26,205 nt of DNA, from positions 4,008,012 through 4,034,216 of the forward strand of contig LSYV01000003.1 in assembly GCA_001584585.1 (NCBI GenBank). Direction: 5' to 3'. Under the pieces are notes generated by a model. It did not search any database and had not been told where the DNA came from. It saw nothing but the letters and a program-made list of their open reading frames with translations. The stretch comes from Gonium pectorale (Eukaryota; Chlorophyta; Chlorophyceae; Chlamydomonadales; Volvocaceae). Positions 24,019 through 26,205 of the stretch are shown here, piece by piece (position 1 is the first letter of the stretch; every line of letters starts with the position of its first letter). Position numbers and translations under genes: made by a program.

Positions 24019-26092
24019 CTAACGCCCGCGCCGCCGCCTGCCCCTTCTCCTGTACGGCCGTCCCGTCCGGATCCACTCGCATGACATGGACACACGGTCG
24101 TCTCCGCTCTCCAACTCCCGCTTGAACAGCTCCATACGCGGGCCCGGCGCCTCACTCAACAGGGGAACCTCCGGGAGCACCAGTACGCGAGGCCGCACGC
24201 CGCCAGCGGTGCCGGTGCCGTTGGTGCTTGCCAGTAGCAGACCGCTACCGGGGCCGCCGTACCGATCCATCAGCCGCGCTGCCAGCGCCACCACATCCCA
24301 TGCGGCGGTGCCCGGTGGCGGCGCAAGCAGCTCCAGCGGCACGGTAACGACGTCGTCAGCGGCGCCGTTGCCGGCGGCGGCAGCGGCTGCTGCGGCGACG
24401 GCGGCAGTGGCGGCGGCTCCAAAGCCCAATGCCGTCAAGCTGGCGGCGGCTGCGGCGCTGCGGTCCGTGCGCAGCAGCTGTAGCATGTGGTCGTACTCGG
24501 GGGCCAGGAGGCTGGGGGCAAGGGCGGGGCGGGGGGAGCCAGGGGCCAGGGGCGGGATCTCCGGGCGAAGGGAACATGGGTCGGACGAGGCTATGGCGCA
24601 GGTTCGCGGTGAGGCACTCCGGGAAGCAGTGATCCGGCTGGGCGTGCTGCGTGAGTTCCTGTCACAGAGTATACATGCTAAAGGTTCATGGCTGCCCGAG
24701 GGGGCACAGGAAATACGGCGGGGAAGGCACGCATACGAGGGGCCCTCCGCAGCTGAATGCTGTGTGACTCACCCGCCCGCATAGTATGACCGAGCGGCCT
24801 GACAGCCGTACTGCAGGTAGCCTCCCCACAGGCAGCGCAGGTCGTCGAAGCCCCTGTCCGGCGGAGCGTAGTGGATGTGCGCACCCTGTGGCCCAGGGGC
24901 GAGTGGGAAGGGGCTCTGGCCCTTAGCGGTCGCTTGGGGGGGAACCCAGGGGTCGCCTCGATGGTCACCGGACGTGGCTCTCGACGCCTTGGCTGCGGTC
25001 GTGAGCAGCCATACCATCCTGCACCGGCACAGCGCGACACACCCCTATGACCATACCGTGCCTTACTCACGTGGAACACTGCCAGCGGCAGGCCCTGATT
25101 TGCCTGGCCGCCCAGCCAGCTCAGGTTGCACCGCGGCGCGGGGAAGGCCGCCGCACGGCCCATCTCCGCGGCCAGCCGCACCAGCGCCCGCACCGCGCCA
25201 CCGAAGGCCGCCTCATGCGGCCAACCGGACCGCTCCAGCTCGGGGCTAAGGGCCAGTACGTCGGGCAGCGGCGCGGAGCGGTGGGAGGCGAAGAAGACTC
25301 CCCGGTTGGGGTGCACCGCGTGCGCCACGTCCCAGTCCCAGTTGTTGGTTGCCATCTGGCCGGGGGCAGGGGCGAGGGCAGGGGCCGGGGGCGGAGGTTG
25401 GAGCAGGGAGACGGCGGTGGCGTAGTACGTGTGAGAGTAGTACGTGGATTGCTACGACTGACAACTTGCCAGTCGCACGGCAAGTTTTTGGCCACTTGCG
25501 GATTGGAACGGACACGGGGATTGTTGCTTTGTACGGTAGAGTGACGAAGAGTACCCCACCACAAAACCGAGCAGAGCAGGCCCCCAGTCCAGGGTGCCAG
25601 GGGTCCAGGGGTCCAGGGGTTTGCTCCGAGGAACGAGTTGCGGACTTCTTCAAAGAGACTGGGTTCCAGCAGTTGCAAGTGCCCAACAGCAGCCTCATCA
25701 AAGAGGTTGCAAGCGGTGGGGCAGGCAGCCTGGCAAGGCGGTGAGGTGGCTTTGCGGCCACGCGCCAGCCCTCTCACGAGTACACGCCGGGCTCGTCTTC
25801 CCTCAGCCCCAAAGCCAGCCATACACCAGCGTGCACACCTTGACTGTCAGTTTGTTGGTAGCCCCGCCGGGCACATGCACGAAGTGCGCCAGCGCTGTGG
25901 GCGGCTGACCCGGCGGTCCGTCGGCCGCCGGCAGCGGCGGCGCAGGCGGCGGCGCAGGCGCGTCCCCATCCCGACCCGCGGGTCGGTGCTGTCTCCGCAG
26001 CGCCTCATTCCAGTAGCCCAGCGCGCCACCGTTTGACCAGCTTTCGGCCAAGTATAGGGGCAGATAGGCGAACGTTTCGGTGATGGCGGCGC
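24019..26092 (-). CDS. Unrecognised protein, 3' exons (5' end beyond the right edge)
   Basis: Not recognised. Clear exons on the minus strand: 25839-26092 (enters at phase 1), 25071-25355, 24773-24885 and 24511 downwards, with matching phases and strong donors such as GTGAGTAAGG at 25070. A likely extra exon, 25496-25729, adds CNLFDEAAVGHLQLLEPSL. Conserved-looking segments in order: TETFAYLPLYLAESWSNGG, ALAHFVHVPGGATNKLTVK, NNWDWDVAHAVHPNRGVFF, LERSGWPHEAAFGGAVRAL, NLSWLGG, IHYAPPDRGFDDLRCLWGG, YLQYGCQAA and LLAPEYDHMLQLLRTDRS. Then comes an Ala-rich stretch and VRPRVLVLPEVPLLSE. The many aromatic and Cys residues suggest a folded enzyme. An extracytoplasmic or glycosyltransferase-like role is possible but unsupported. 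The C-terminus is ambiguous: reading on gives an Arg-rich end at 24019; splicing from 24095 to 23943 gives an end at 23849. Confidence 0.7.
25597..25620. repeat. Three tandem copies of CCAGGGGT
   Basis: Perfect 8-bp units at 25597, 25605 and 25613. They lie within the less certain exon 25496-25729 of the right-hand gene, which is one reason to doubt that all of that exon is coding. Confidence 0.85.
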
Positions 26093-26205
26093 CTGCGGAG
26101 GCCTTTCGGGCAGCGGGGGCAAGAGGGCGTGGGTGGGCTGGGCCAGGACATCATGGGATGGGGGGGGGGGCGAATAAAGGGGGGGACGGCCGCCTGGCTG
26201 GTCCG
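26093..26205 (-). other. 3' end of an intron of the right-hand gene
   Basis: A minus-strand acceptor (CCTCCGCAG) ends at 26093. The remaining 112 bp to the window edge contain a run of G on the plus strand near 26160 (C-rich on the sense strand) and no continuing reading frame. The upstream exon is not in the window. Confidence 0.6.

Overview
The window is nuclear DNA of a green alga, most likely a volvocine relative of Chlamydomonas. The base composition is GC-rich, genes are split into many short exons with GT(G/A)(A/C)G donors and GCAG acceptors, coding regions carry long Ala, Gly, Ser, Pro and Gln tracts, and one gene is followed by the TGTAA polyadenylation signal typical of these algae. 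All gene models below were built by hand from reading frame, splice sites and intron phase. No RNA evidence was available.

Layout, left to right. (1) 1-1204, minus: the first two coding exons of chloroplast phytoene desaturase (carotenoid synthesis); the rest lies beyond the left edge. (2) 1369-3451, plus: a complete seven-exon gene for TAD2/ADAT2, the catalytic subunit of the tRNA wobble adenosine deaminase. Only 164 bp separate its start from that of PDS, and that gap holds an 18-bp perfect palindrome. (3) 3452-6021: no supported gene; it holds a pair of inverted 33-bp repeats. (4) 6022-9961, minus: a complete eleven-exon model for a class I cyclic-nucleotide phosphodiesterase with an N-terminal PAS-like domain. 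(5) 10909-21817, plus: a fifteen-exon gene, about 1,810 aa, with two cyclic-nucleotide-binding-like (CNB) domains, an EF-hand pair lying inside the first of them, and a disordered tail of about 1,100 residues. (6) 21818-24018: 3' UTR and intergenic DNA. (7) 24019-26092, minus: 3' exons of an unrecognised protein whose 5' end lies beyond the right edge.

Genes 4 and 5 are divergent neighbours: an enzyme that destroys cAMP/cGMP beside a protein that looks built to sense cyclic nucleotide and calcium. This is the most interesting part of the window. A shared pathway is an inference from position and domains only. PDS and TAD2 have no known functional link; what they share is a very compact bidirectional promoter.
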